Assembly (NCBI GenBank): GCA_013398015.1
Contig: VZRR01003271.1
Coordinates: 115,390-179,389 of the forward strand
Source: Oreocharis arfaki
Lineage: Eukaryota; Chordata; Aves; Passeriformes; Paramythiidae
Length of the DNA stretch: 64,000 nucleotides
Reading direction: 5' to 3'
The translations under genes and the position numbers were made by a program. Shown one piece after another: positions 17,901-31,285 of the stretch. The stretch's first letter is position 1; the number at the start of each line of letters is the position of its first letter. The notes beneath the pieces were generated by a model, which saw only the letters and a program-made list of their open reading frames with translations, made no database searches and was not told the DNA's origin.

Positions 17901-20900
17901 CAGTGCTCCTGAATCAACGAGGACCTCAGGAGAAGCTAAGCTTCCCCAAAACGCTGCCAGATGTCAGCAGAAGCTCCAATCCCCTCGCCTTGATGGTTCT
18001 GTACTTTTACCTCACATAATTAACTGTTAACTCCGTCCTGTTTCTGTCACTCCAGCCCTTCACCCGTGGTCTGCTGATGAATGCTGTTAGTTTAGCTGTG
18101 ATGGAAGAGTCTGTGCCCAGCTCTGCTGTCTCATGCTCCTGCACTTCATCTCATTTCCATGCTTATCCCAGCCAAGCAGGAACCCAGCCTGAGATCCCTT
18201 TTGTTACAGCTTCATCCCTGCATTTGGATCTTCCTGCCTCCTCCTTGCTGTCTTGGCAGTTTCCCTTGAACAAGTTATGGCATTTGGCTTTTATGGTCAG
18301 TCTCTGGAAGTGGAATATGGGTTAATTTTCCCCATACTATCCAAGATACTATAGGGGATATTTTTATGTATTTTTGGTATCTGCAGGCTGTGGGGAAAGC
18401 TCACTTGTCACAGTGCCCTTCATTACACAGGTGTTATTTTTTTCCTCTTTTTTTCCCCTGTGACTTGTCAGGAATAATTAAATGCTATGATTTCTTTGGC
18501 CTCCCTTCAATGGGCATTTACCCAACTCATAAACACAAGAGCAGCTCCCCTGAGCTCTGTTTCCACTCAGGTAGAGTTGTGAAGGTTTCCTCAGCAGTGC
18601 TTTGAGAAAAATGAGGAACCCAGATGAGCACGTTTGGGAGGATCCCGAGTTGGTTGCTCTCTAAAACCCAAATAGTGTTGCTCAGATTTGCTTATTAACA
18701 TTAAAAATACATTCATCCCCAGGTATTTTCACAGTCCCCTTTGCTCCCAAATTGGCATGGGCAGTGCTGCTGTCCAAAATAAATGAAGTGTGTGAAGACA
18801 GGCCATTTAAAGGCGTTGAGGAATGCAGTTGTTTCAGACTTTTTACATCTCACTCGGCTTTCACCTAATTTGTTAATGGGTATGTTTTTCCCTCTGGGAA
18901 AATAAAGCTTTTCTCTCTGACATTTTATAGAGGACCTACTAAACCTTCTTTGCTCCCTTTGGGTAAAATCAGTTGAATTGGCTTTTCTGGTGCCTTTCTG
19001 CTTTCCCTAGAGAATCTGAGTTGGTTCTTAACCCTTTCTGTCCCACAGGCCTTACGAACAGTATGACAGAAACACTTAGATACCTTAGAAATCCAGGCAC
19101 AGTGTGGGCAGCTGTAGGTTCACTAGGGAGAGACTTGTTACTATCCAAAAAATATCAGATATATAGGTGAAAAGAAGAATATTTGCCCGTTTTAGGTGTG
19201 AGCTAAAATAGAATCTTGCCAAGGGATGCACGGTGAGTTTGTGACATCACCGGGAATTGCTGCATCTCCTGGGGCACCAGAGAACGGGATGTCTCCTCAG
19301 ACACGAGGATTTGCAAACATTTCCAAGTCTCCAGCCACCCTTGGGACACAGGTGTGTGTCACCACCAGGGATGGCAAACTGGGGACCGGAGCACCAAGCT
19401 CCCCTTGGTGTGACACTCATTGCACCAGGCAGGCGGAGGCATCCCTCGTGTAGCTGCAGACAAAATACTTTCATATTAACCTACTCTGCACTGGCAAGAA
19501 CAGCTGGGAAGGCTCCTGTGTTCTTTGATTTATCCAGACAGGTAGCAGGGTGTTTGCTGCACCTTTCCTTAGGAGTTTGTCAGCCTGACACACGTTGTTC
19601 CCTAGATGCCTCGCAGAGCTCCATCAATGTCCTTCCCTGGCTGCAGGAGGAAAACGTGCTGAGCCAGCCTTGCAGGCTGCTCCAGCCGTGGGGTACCTGA
19701 TCCTCAGGCTGGAAGAGCCCTTGGAGCACGAGGTCTGTCTGACTCTCCATTTCTTTTCCCCCCTCATCTCTCACTTCACATTCTGTTTGCTGTCCATCCT
19801 GCCAAGTTTCAGGTGAACACCAGGTCTGTGCTGAAGAGGGACGTTGTGTTGGTGTTGCAAAGGTTTTTCTTTGCATAGGAAAATATCTTAATTCCACAGG
19901 CATTGATGAAGAAGGGTATTAATTTAAAACTGCCCTAGATTGATGTAGAACAGCATAAATAACAAGCAGGTGCTGTGAATGATGAATGGGAGAAAAGGAT
20001 TTGAACTGCCACTGTTCTACCACACAGGGAGTGTTTTACAGGAGACAAGGTGATTCTGTGTCATTTCTGCATTTGTTTTACTTAACAATAACCATCCACT
20101 CTTATAAAATCATCATCTGCTAGGATGCTACCAAGAAAGAAGAAGAAGAAAATTTGGAACTTGCTTTGAAATAGCACTCTCATGAGAATTCAAAGCATGG
20201 TTATTATTGTGCTGCTCGGAAAGCTGCTTTTCTGTCCAGCTTCCCTGTGATCTCTTTAGTTCCATCTGATACCACAGGCTTGAGATCTCCAGATTAGAAA
20301 TTAAATTCCACCTCTGTGGCCCAGACCTGATGACCTGCTGGAGTCACAGCAAATACATTTTCCCTTACAGTGAGTGCTTCCAGGTAAAGCTGTTGCTTTT
20401 TGGTCAAAATCAAACTTTTTTGGAAAAAAAAAAAGATAATTAAAACCATGTGATGCAGGTGTAGGAATAATAATTGACTTGAAATTGAGTAGGGATTATT
20501 CAGAGTGATGGCAGCCCCTGATCTTACAGGGATTTAAGTGCTTGTTTTGTTCTGCTGGCATGTGTGAGTACACAGGACAGTCAGGAGGGCTCTGTCCTGG
20601 GGGATTTACGGAGGCTGTGGCATGGCCAGGGACTGTGCAGTTGGGACAGCTGGGTGGGATGCAGCACTTACAGCATCAGGCAGCAATTCCTGCTGCTAAA
20701 TTGGGTATAAACCACAGCATTTCAGGAGTGGGCAGGTGTGGCTTGGGTGTCTGGTACAGGAACAGCAGCCTGGGGAGGGCAGGACAGGGGTTTTCTCATT
20801 GTGATTGCTGTTTTACTTTGCAGATGTGAAAACTGGGAGTGACTGGTGTCAGGCCTGCGCTGGGAGGTGGGCACTGAAGAGCCTCAAGGGAAACTGGCAG

Positions 20901-21642
20901 AAATCATGATTTAAGTGTGATCACTCTGAAGATGTCAGTCACTGAGATGGGTACTGAGCTGTCTGGGTGTCTCTAATTGTGCTGCTCATAGCTGGTCATA
21001 TTTTGAATGTGATAAAATTGAACAGTACAGTTTTAAACCCAATTTTTAGCTTTTCAGTGCTCAATGAAGAAATGGAAGGTGAATGTAGTTTATAAATAAT
21101 TTTTTCCAGTGAGCTCTGAAACAGTTTCTAACAATTCACTTAATTAGCTGGGTTTCCAGCAGTACAAAATGTGACCATCTCAATTTAATTAAAAGCATAT
21201 CTACATTGTGGTGGTGTGGGGATTATGTGGAGACTGGTAGTAGCCTGATGGATTTTCCTCCTGCTCACATACAATATCATGGTTTAGATTGTTGGTTTTT
21301 ATTATGGGCTTTTACTCTTCTTGCAAGAGTTTCCAGTGCCATTTCTGCTGACAGATGCTGCTTAGGACAGATTTATTTTTATTCCCTTACAGTTGAATTG
21401 GATCAAACGTCTTTTTCCATGTAGCTCAAGTTTCCACAATGGAGTTACTCCTAGCTGACTACTCTGGGAAGAGAATTGTAGTCATTTTTGTGACCTTCTT
21501 TAGCAGCAGTTGAAATGTTTTTTTGGCACATGTATAATCTATTAATTTCCACTTCCTGTCAATTGTAGGGATTCATACTTATAAATAGTATGAAAAATTT
21601 TAATGCAGATAAAAACGGAGAGAGAATACCCAGCATTTGGTC

Positions 21643-21662
21643 TTTTTTTTTTTTTTTTTTTT
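21643..21662 (+). repeat. T20 homopolymer
   Basis: Twenty consecutive T. No SINE-like sequence is recognisable on either side. Confidence 0.95.
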
Positions 21663-22322
21663 CCTAGCTGGATTCAGTGAGGTGTTGAAACATGCAGGGC
21701 ATTTGTTTCTGGCATTGATAAAGATCTCTCATGTTCTTATATAAAATGCTAAATTAACAATAATCAGCCCCCACGACTTGCAGCCCTGCTCAGTGCATAG
21801 CTTGCCTTTCTCTCGGGCTTCCTCTGAATCCACAGATCTGAAGGCTTTTTCCCTGTGATCTGAGAAAGCAAAATTCCTGACAAAACTAATGACTTGGGGC
21901 TCCTGTGGCATTTTAAAACCTTTTCTTTTTCCCCTTGAGTGCCTGCCTAATGTGAGTGGGATTTCAGTGGCTGTTTGCATTATTTCCTCCCTGCAGTTGG
22001 GACATTCAGCCCCATTAGCCTGCCCGGCCGCTTGGCACAGCAGTGGCTCTCTGGTGAGGTTTTCTACCAGGTTTCCCAATCCACACAATTGAGATAGTTT
22101 ATTGCCTTACATTTTGGGTAATGGTATCTGACATGGGATTTAAAAGCATTTTCAGGTCCTTTATGCTGTGATGTTGTGGCAAATCCATAAGATGTGAAGA
22201 ACTGGAGATTTCTGAGCTGGTAGGAAGTGAAATGTTCTCAGCTGAAGTCCTTCAGAGCAAGCAGTGACCACCCAGCAAGGAAATTGACTCCAAGTCCTGG
22301 AAGGAAGAAGAGGAGAAAGTTC

Positions 22323-22645
22323 TGAATCATAGAATCAGAGAATATCCTGAGCTGGAAGGGGACACACAAGGATCATGAGTCTGACTACTGGCCCTGCACA
22401 GACACCCCAACAATCCCACCCTGTGCATCCCTGAGAGCGATGTCCAACCCTTCTGGAGCTCTGGCAGCCTCGGGACCGTGCCCATTCCCTGGGGAGCCTG
22501 GGCAGTGCCCCAGCACCCTCTGAGAGAAGAACCTTTCCCTGATATCCAGCCTAAACCTCCCCTGACACAGCTCCAGCTGTTCCCTTGGGTCCTGTCACTG
22601 GTCACAGAGTGCAGAGGTCGGTGCCTGTCCCTCTTGTAGCTGTAG
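22323..22645 (-). repeat. CR1 LINE 3'-end fragment
   Basis: Begins with TCATAGAATCAGAGAATATC and GAGCTGGAAGGGGACACACA, continues through CCCTGGGGAGCCTGGGCAGT and CCTGATATCCAGCCTAAACC and fades after CCTGTCACTGGTCAC. It belongs to the same subfamily as the copy at 42.0-42.5 kb but lies in the opposite orientation. Confidence 0.93.
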
Positions 22646-24235
22646 CAGCTGGATTTGCACTCTCTGCTCTTCCATTGCAGCTCCACTCCTGGCAGAAGGG
22701 GCAGCCCTGTCCCTCCAATGCCCTTCCCAGGCTCGTGGCTCCAATCTTTCTCTCTCTATTGGCACACCCAGTGTCTGTGAGGCAGCAAATCTGTTCCCAT
22801 TCCTGAGCAGTGGTGATTTGCTTCTGATGCCAGCTGGAAAGCTCTCCTGTGGACAAAAGCAATTAAACATCTGCAGAATCTGCTGAGCCCTGCCACAACC
22901 ACGCCTGGAATGGTTAATATTAGGAACATTTGGCCTTCAGTTTTCACCTTGGAAGCACGGGGTGGGGATGCTGCCTTTGGCTGGATCATGTGCTGCTCTC
23001 AGCAGCGCTCCTGCAAGAGTGGAGCGACCGGCTGGGATGTGCTGAGCCAAGGAAGCTCCAGGATGAAGCAGCAAAACCCCGCCTGGCCAGCTGATGGCCG
23101 GTCACACATTCCAAGTGTCTGGCTGCCTCCACATCCCCCAGGCCACCCCGCCAGCGAGGCCTTGCCTCCGGGCCTGCTTCACCTCCCAGGCAAAGGCACA
23201 GCTTCCGTCAGCATCCGCCTCATGCCGCTGCCTTTGCTCCGGATAGTTTGGGAATGCGGCGGTGGCCGCAGCTGAGTGACACACGTGGCTGGCCGAGAGG
23301 GGAATGCTGAGCTCTCCCGCAGCTCCATGCAAATCCTTCTTTGATACCCAGTGCTGCGGAGTGGTTGATTTCTCAAAGATGCTGTGGGACAAATAAACAA
23401 ATTGCTTGCTCTGAGCAACAAGGCCTGGAAGTCAAACCAGGCTCTTCACTGCCAGAGGTCTGAAGAAATGATGGGAGGGTGCGTGCAAAGCCCTGGGGTG
23501 ATGCCAGCCTCTCTGCTGTGCTGGGATAACTCCTTTTTGCCAGCTGCCTCCCGGCTGCAACCAGACACTGACCAGCATCAGAGCTTCCCCGCGGTCACCG
23601 CTGGCTCAGTCATCCTGCTGAGCCAAAAATAGGTGCATTTTCTTTTGTTTTCCGCAAAATGTTTGGGATTCTGGGAAGCTGAGAGTTAATGTCAGTCCCC
23701 CAGTAATGGTGCTGGATGGGTGCCCTCGGTGGCTTCTTGGGCTGTTTCGCTGTCCCCACGTAACAGACAGAGCATCAGTTTCCATCCCCGTGGGTACCCA
23801 CAGATGTGTGGTCAGCCGCTGAGCTCAGGCAGGAGAAAGAAATCTGCCCCATGAGCACTTTGGGAAGGATCCACGCCAGAAGGAAGAAGAACTCGGGGCT
23901 CTAAGAAGTCAGAGCTGAAAAAAATCCAGTTAATCTTCCTCCCTGCAGACTCCACAGACTGCTGGGATGTCCCTGAATGAGCCCCTGGTATGTCTGTGCT
24001 GCAGGCAGGGCTGCCAGGCAGTTTTAAGACATTTAAGGGAAATTGAAGGACAAGCTCTGTTCCTGGTCATGAGGAGGTGTCTGGTCTCCTTCATGTCCTG
24101 AGGGAGGCCTTGAGGTGTGCTCTGCCTGCTTGCCTTGGGCCCCTGGGATCCCCACACCTGCCCAGCCTGCCTGGGGAAAGGGGCGAAGAGGGATATGGTG
24201 GGAACTGGCTGGAACTGGGGGGGCTAATTAGGGAG

Positions 24236-24735
24236 GGTGGGGGTCTGGATGGGCGATCCCTGTGCCTGGTGGGTCTGGGCAGTGGGATCCCCGTATCGGG
24301 CAGGTCTGGGGAGAATGGTCCCTAGAACTGGGCGAGGAGATCCCTGGGGAGACCTGCGTGCAGGAGGTGATTCCCACACTTGGGTGGGGTTTGGGTGGAT
24401 GTACCTGTGTTCCCTGCGTGTGGGAAACCTGGGTGGGAGGATCCCTGTGTGCAGGAGGTCTGGGTGGGTGATTCCTGTCCTTGGGTGGGGTAGGGGTGGG
24501 GAGATTCCTGGGGATCCCCACCTGGTNGGGGGGGTGGTGGGATCCCGGGGTGGGGGAAGTCTGGGTGGATGATCCCCGGGGGATCCCCGTGTGTGGAGAG
24601 TCTGGGTGGATGATACCGGGGGATCCCCGTGTGTGGGGAGTCTGGGTGGATGATCCCGGGGGATCCCCACGTAGGGGGACTCTGGGTGGTAGAACCTCAG
24701 GACCAGGTGAGGGGCGATCCCCCAGCGCACGGGCG
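24236..24735 (+). repeat. G-rich minisatellite, degenerate units of about 40 bp
   Basis: Repeated blocks alternate GGATCCCCGTGTGTGGGGAG-like and TCTGGGTGGATGATCCCGGG-like segments. The three clearest units run from about 24570 to 24690 at 40-41 bp spacing; older, more diverged units extend left to about 24236. All reading frames through it are artefactually open because of the repeat. It includes an isolated N at 24527 and stops close to the assembly gap. Confidence 0.88.
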
Positions 24736-24803
24736 GCTCTGGGTGATGCCCCTTCACACGTGGCAAAGCCGGGCGGGGGCTCCCCGCTCCTGGGGCACCC
24801 CCG

Positions 24804-24995
24804 NNNNNNNNNNNNNNNNNNNNNNNNNNNNNNNNNNNNNNNNNNNNNNNNNNNNNNNNNNNNNNNNNNNNNNNNNNNNNNNNNNNNNNNNNNNNNNNNN
24901 NNNNNNNNNNNNNNNNNNNNNNNNNNNNNNNNNNNNNNNNNNNNNNNNNNNNNNNNNNNNNNNNNNNNNNNNNNNNNNNNNNNNNNNNNNNNNNN
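24804..24995. other. Assembly gap (192 N)
   Basis: Run of 192 undetermined bases within extremely GC-rich sequence, between the minisatellite and the KTN1 CpG island. The core KTN1 promoter, and possibly part of exon 1, may be missing here. Confidence 1.
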
Positions 24996-25290
24996 GGGAG
25001 GTCGGGGCGTGGGGCCGCGCCGGTGAGAGGCCGCTGCCGTGGGGCCGGCGGGGTTCGGGGGGCTCCGGTGCCTCCCGAGCGCGTCTCCCCGGAGCCGGGT
25101 GAAGCGGGGCGAACACGCCGTGCCCGCGGTGCTCCCGGAGCCTCCTGCGTTAAACCGCCCGCCGAGGGGCGGCTGGGCGAGAAGTGGCGCCCGAAATGTG
25201 ATTTCGGAGCGTTGCCCGGGGCTGTCGGAGCCCCGGGTGAGGTTTGGCGAGAGACGGGTGCTGCAGCGCCAGGGTGGCCGTACGAGCTTT
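24996..25290 (+). promoter_or_regulatory. CpG island, probable KTN1 promoter and noncoding exon 1
   Basis: Very GC- and CpG-rich, falling abruptly to AT-rich sequence after about 25.3 kb. KTN1 translation starts in an exon (47574 onward) that has an acceptor and only 35 nt of leader, so a noncoding first exon must lie upstream. This is the only CpG island between TBPL2 and that exon. Candidate donors are CCG|GTGAGA (GT at 25023-25024), CGG|GTGAAG (25099-25100) and CGG|GTGAGG (25237-25238); the sequence alone does not decide among them. Confidence 0.65.
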
Positions 25291-28200
25291 AATGAGCATT
25301 GCGCTTCATTACCGCGGTCTGGCCCCGCATGGGAGCCTATACTGGCGTGAAATGCTCGCAGATGCTGCTGCCCACCTTCGTAGGTGATGTTGTCAGCGGT
25401 GTTTTATTTTTTTGAGGTTGCCTTGTGCCCTTTGGTACGGCCCCGGTACGGGTTGTGTGCAGCTCTGTTAACCCTGGAGGTATTAATGCCCCCATCACCT
25501 CTCCTTTACTCATAGCTTACTCCCTTCTTCCAGCGTGCAAGTTAACTGAGAAGATAAGAGGAGTTAAGGTGACAAGGCTACACCTTTTGTACCCGGCTGC
25601 CTTTAGTTGATGAAGTATTTTAATTGAGTAGGTGGTTATTAAGAATAACGTAGCTTAGCATCTTTTCTGCATTAGACAGTGACAAGTTCTGCTCTCTAGT
25701 GATGTGCATCCACCCGTGTGCTTTAGGTTTGTCGTTTTATAACCTTTCTTCCCCCACACCCCCCCAAAGGCTGTGCTGTGTATTTTGAGGTCACTGTTAG
25801 AAAACCTCAAAGATCATTTTTCTCTTTGTGCAAGAGGAGCTGAGCTGATACCCTGCTGTAGCTCTTTTCTGTTTAAAATTCTCCCTTTTTTCGCCTCTCA
25901 TTCCTTTAGTGTTGCTGTTGCTGCCTCTGTCCACCAACACAAACGGTATTTAGTTGACATAACTATTCTATTTGACATCTCTTTACCTATGACAAGGCAG
26001 AAATCTCTCTCTGGGCAGTCTGAACTGACTGCTGCAAAAGTTGAGAAGGGATTCAGTTCCTGTGTTCCACCTCCTTTCAGACGTTTTCCTTGCCTTTTCT
26101 CTTGGTGGATCTTTCTCTCCGTGGATCGCTATCATCCTCCTGTTTGGCTTGGGCTGGAAGTGTTTCTCTGCCTCGTGGACCTCTTGCCTGTAACTGCGCT
26201 GTAATTTCTGCCCGCGAACAGGCCATGCAACTCGCTTTACCACATATTTTTTCTCTTGCCTCATATGCTGATGCTGCTTTCTGCATACTGTGATTAAAAT
26301 AACTTTTGTGTGTAACTGCAGCAGCGAAAGGTTGGGGATTGGAGAGAAACACTAATTCTCTGGTAGAGTTATTACCGAATACCTTTTTTGGTAGGTTTTT
26401 TTTCCTACCACCCCCCTTTTCTAGCTGCTCTCAAGAAGATGCTTTCTGCTCTCAGAAATAGCCGCAGTGGGATCTGAAGGACACAATGAGATTTTAATTT
26501 CATCCTTTATCCCCCACTGTCGCAAAACCCCTGTTACAGACCTGATGACTGCTTTGTTTTTGACACCCCTTGAAGAAAAGGGAAAGACTTGCTCAAGCCT
26601 GTGTGAACCTGTGGTGTTGCTTGGTTAGCTCTGTAACAGCTTTTGTTTGCGTCATCTGCTCTTGCTGTTGGAGATTTGGTGGTTATGGCTCGAAAATGTC
26701 TAATCATTCTTGACCCTGGGTGCTGTAAACCCAGGGCTAAAAAAAACCCCTTAGGAACTGGAATTCCCTGTGAATTTCAGAGGTCGTGGCCAGGCCTTTG
26801 TTTAAGCTACACCCAAGACCCTTAAGCGTGAGGACACAGGGGAGAGGACATGCGTTTTATTTTAAGCATCAAACTTGGTTGCTCCTAATCCCTTTCCCCT
26901 GCTGCTGCCAAGGCACCCGCCTCTCACCATTGACTTCGTGAGGCTTCAGCTCCCAAGTTTAGTTCCCTGGTCATACCCCAGTGATGTGCCTGAGTAAATA
27001 GCATGAATGCCCCCTGTGCTGTCCCGGAGGGATGGGGAGGAAGCAGAAGGCAGAGTGGCAGGAGGAGGTGTTTCTTCATCCCGCTCCTCACGCCAAAAGC
27101 GATGGCAGCAACCCAAATCAAGTTTAGTTTCCCTGATTTTAGCACCCATCCGTGCTGTGGGTGCCTTTCATAACACAATTCCTTCCAAGGTGAAACTCAA
27201 TCCCTTTATTCTTTTTCCATCTCCACAGGAGAGCTGTTGGAGAACCTCCCTGAAGTCTGGCGCAGTTGCCGAATTTCCATCCTCTCGGTGTTCGTGGTCT
27301 GTTTGTGTAATTTGTTTTTGGTTCTAGTGTTTCCATTTGGTTTAAATGATTGTTTTCCCTCCCTGATGCAATTAGAGCAATCGGATCCCCTCTTGACCCC
27401 TTGTTTTCATAGGTTAAACAAGTCAAAGTCTTTAAGTCTCCTTGTGTTGTTCCCTTATCGATATTTTCAGGATTTCCTTGTCAGTGGCAACCTTTTGCCT
27501 TTACCCATCAGAACCTTTTTAATATAAAGGGAGTTTTATGCATCTGTGTTTAGCTCTTAAACTTCCTGCTCTGCAGTGGCAAAGCAGCAGGATTGGACTA
27601 TTTTTAAAAGTAGGAATATTTTGGAGGGGGCTGATTGCTGCACTAAGCTCACAAACTTTTTGGCATTCCTCGGGTGATTGTTTCATGCTAAACAGACAGG
27701 GAGTTGCTGGGCTAAATCTGTCCCAGACAAATCACTTCTTGTTAATGACTGTGCATAAACCGTGGAGATGATAAATTGGAGAATTACCAGCCCATGACTC
27801 CTAGGAATCTGCTTCTCCTCTCTTCATTATACAAGACGTCCAAGCAAATAAAACACATGGGGACTTTAAAAAAGAAAGAAAGTATTTATTTATGTTTTTA
27901 GAAATCTAAAAGCTTCTTCCTGTTCGCATGCTTGAACTCTACAGCTGGTAGCAGGAGAGAGGGTACTTGGGAGCTTTGAAAACTTCCTATTTCTTGCCAG
28001 AATGGAGCCTTGAAAGTATTTTCTTACAATGTGGACTCTTTGGCACCTTTTCCAGGCTGATGCCTGTGGTCTGCAGTTTGGGAATGCATCTGTGCCTGCT
28101 GGTGTGGGTGCTGCCTGAGAGACTGATTCTTCTGCTTTTTTTTTTTGCCCCCATTTCCAGTGATTTCAGAGCAGGAGCAGCAGCAGCCCTTGCATTGGTA

Positions 28201-30998
28201 AGCACCATACATTGATCTGGACTCTGCTGCTTCCAGTGGAGGAATTATTTACCTGGTAGAGGGAAGAAGCAGAGTGGATCCAGCTGCTGCTCTGAGACAG
28301 TGCACAGGCATCTGCAATTCCTGCCATTCCTCTGCAAGGTTTTTTTTCCCCTCTGTGTGAGAACTAAGTAGCACCTGGGCTGGGTTCCCTGTGTTTGAAC
28401 TCATCCTCTCTTGCCATGCCTGTGTACAGGACTGCTGCATCTAATTAGATTATATTAGAATGAATAAGTGAGTCTCGATAAATGAGCTTACGGGGGCACT
28501 GTCGGGTCAGCTCAGTCCCTAAATATAGGTCCTGGGCAGAGGGCAGGCTTGGTGCAGGATCTCTCCATACAGCAAAATTAAACAGAGATCTCCTGGGAGT
28601 GCATAAATTCCGCTGCCTTGGCCGTCTTGTCGGCCTGGATGCTCCAGTGTCTTGGTACAAGAAATACCAAAGTCCACTGAAATATGAGGATTCTTTAATT
28701 GTAGCTTGGTGGGGAGTTGGAAGGGGAAGTCATGGCAGTGGAAACTAATATAATCTGAGGTGCTAAAGAATGCAAATCTCATGATCCTTTTTAATGCTTC
28801 CAATTTAGAGGTGAGGGTTTTTTTTTTTTAAGGCTCTTAGATACTGTAGAAAACAGGGAGAAAGAGGAATGGTGTCTGTTACACGTGTGCAGGTGAAAAC
28901 TCTGGAAACAATTTCTAACTGTACTAACACAAATAAAGAACATTGTCTCCTTGCCACTATGTGATGCAAAGAAATACTTCGGGTGCTTCAAGCTCTGAGT
29001 TTTGCTGTGCGATGAGTGTGAGGTGGGAGGGAGAAGAGAGGGGCGGGAGCTGGAAGGTTTGTCGGGTAATCAAGAAAGTTACTTCTCTGCAGCCCTCCTC
29101 CTCCTTTTCCGCAATGTTCTCTGGTTTTGTTATTGCTTTGTGGCCACTCTGCTTATCAAAATCCACAGCTCTGACTTGCTGTTACTGAAGAAAAGTAGAA
29201 GTAGTTTCTTCCCTTTTTCTTCCCATGAAGATTTATTTAAAGGAATCACATTTTTTTTTTTCTGTTTCAAATGAAAGCTCATCTTTGCTTCTGCATCAGT
29301 GGGGCTGCATTGTAACTCGGAGAAAGTGTCTGTAAATCAGTCACTTTGAGGACAAGCTACTCATTTTCTTGGACTAATAGTCCCTATTATAAATAGTGTT
29401 GCCCTCTGCTTGCGTTTCCAGCTCTTTGCTGCGGTTGCTCTCGGGTGTGCAGGATTTTCAGTGGTAGTAAAGTGCGGGGAACAGCTCTTCCTGCAGGGCT
29501 TTTTTCTCTTTTTCCACTGGACACTCTTCCTTCTGGCTGATCCTGCTGCCTGGCTTTCCTGTCTGGATCTGCTCGTGGCCAGGCGAACCTGCAAATCACT
29601 GCTCTGCTGGAGCCACTGCATCGCAGCTCCCCTGCTGCAGGAAGCATCTTTAAGCCCTTTTATGCTGTGAAGTTGAGGATATAGAGCAAAACTCCAGTTT
29701 TCCTTCAAGTTGTAGTTGAATGACTAATGGAGCATCAGGGAAGGCTCTTTTTCTCTCAGGAGAGGTGTGTTGATGTTATCCAGCAAAGCACAAGTTCTGG
29801 TTTTGGGATCACACCTATTAATTGAATGGCTGACCTTCTCAGCCTGCCTGTCTGGTGTCCAGCTCCCTGAGCATGTGTTGAATGACCCAGGGAAAATCAA
29901 GCTGGAGTTCAGAATTACGTGGGTGTCAAAGGCTCTTAAAGCCTGGTGTATTTATGCCCCTGATTCATGGTGCTTCCAAAAACAATCCAGCTCTCATCCT
30001 GCAGAGGGGAAATACCACAGTCCAGTGGTATCAACTTTTGCTTAGCTGCCAGAGCAATATAAACTCAACCCGAGTTATTTTGGGCTCCTTATTCTTTTGC
30101 TTCCAAATCCCACCCTGCAAGTTCCTTGTAGAAGAAATGCTGGCTTAATTCTGTTTTACACTCTCCCATACGGGCTGAAAACGGTAAGCAGGGTATTTTA
30201 TTTCAGGGCTGTGACAAATTTTAGTACATCTCGTTCCTGTCTGTGGTGTGAAAAGGTGTCTTTTGTCTGCCTGCTACCACACAGGAAGGAAGTTGTTGAG
30301 TCTGGGAGATAAAAGCTTTATCTCCTCTCCTGCAAGGGACAAGCTGCCTACTCCTAGGCTGGCCCCACTCTGCTCTGTCCTGCTTGTAGTAGGGCAGAGG
30401 GGAAAATTTTCATGGGAAAATGTGAGTGGACTCATAATCTGTTTGTAAGTGCGTGGCTGTCAAGGAAGATGATGACTAAGCTATTGCACAAGGTGCAGCT
30501 CTTCAGGGAGCTCGCCAGGATTGGACCGGATCGTGACTGACTCATAAGAGAGCCTGTAATATCAGTCAGCTCCTAATTTTATTGTTGCTGGTTCTATCTG
30601 ACCACTAGCCGTGACTAGTTTTCTTTCCCAGCCTATTTGCTGTGGGGTTTTAGGTTGGGAAGTCTACACTTGATGACAACAGATTAAAAAGTCCAATTTA
30701 TTGGAGGAAGTGAACGGTTCCCAGGCCTTGGGTGGGAAGTGCTGGGTGGCAGGAATGTTTAAGCTGATGTGTTGCATTTGGCTCATGTGGATGTTTCTCC
30801 ATCAGCACCTGCCCTGTGCTGCTGCCAGGCTCTGGCATGGCACTTAGCTGCCCATTTTACAGAAGGGAAAGCAGAGGCCAGGCACCTGCAGGTGAAGATG
30901 CCAGGAGGTCACCAGCAGAGCAGCTGGGTAGTGCCTTTTTCTTGGTCCCATCTGTGACCTGAACCCCTGGCAGTCAGCTGGTGGGTGGGCTGCATTGT

Positions 30999-31285
30999 CA
31001 GATAGTGACAGGGCAAGGGGGAATGGATCTAAACAAGGAGAAGAGAGATTTAGATTAGGTATTAGGAAGGAATTCTTCCCTGTGGGTGTGTGGAGGCCCT
31101 GGCAGGGGTACCCAGAGAAGCTGTGGCTGCCCCTGGATCCCTGGAAGTGTCCAAGGCCAGGTTGGACAGAACTTGGAGCAACCTGGGATAGTGGAAGGTG
31201 TCCACTATCCTCCACCTGGGAGGTGGAATGCAGTGATCTGTAAGGTCTCTTCCAGCCCAAACCATTCTGTGACACGACACGAAAC
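30999..31285 (+). repeat. CR1 LINE 3'-end fragment, sense orientation
   Basis: Contains GATTTAGATTAGGTATTAGG and AAGGAATTCTTCCCTGTGGG, then CCAGAGAAGCTGTGGCTGCC, AAGGCCAGGTTGGACAGAAC and CTTCCAGCCCAAACCATTCTG: the canonical CR1 3' end ending in its tail. It has the same orientation as KTN1. Confidence 0.95.

Larger units (their letters stand above)
12346..24235. other. About 12 kb intergenic region between the divergent TBPL2 and KTN1 genes
   Basis: No coding exon could be supported. Open frames here are short, lack homology I recognise and are not joined by convincing splice sites. Contents seen: a 19-bp tandem duplication (13428-13465), a polypyrimidine tract (14841-14930), AT-rich segments dense in TAATTA-like motifs (15040-15220 and 16195-16280), a 20-T run (21643-21662) and one CR1 element (22.3 kb). 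Confidence 0.6.

Noticed and set aside
24224..25116. Long open frames on both strands around the minisatellite and across the N gap
   Set aside because: Frames are open because of a repeat without stops and because N codons are read as X. Products are repetitive Gly/Trp/Asp/Pro with no domain.
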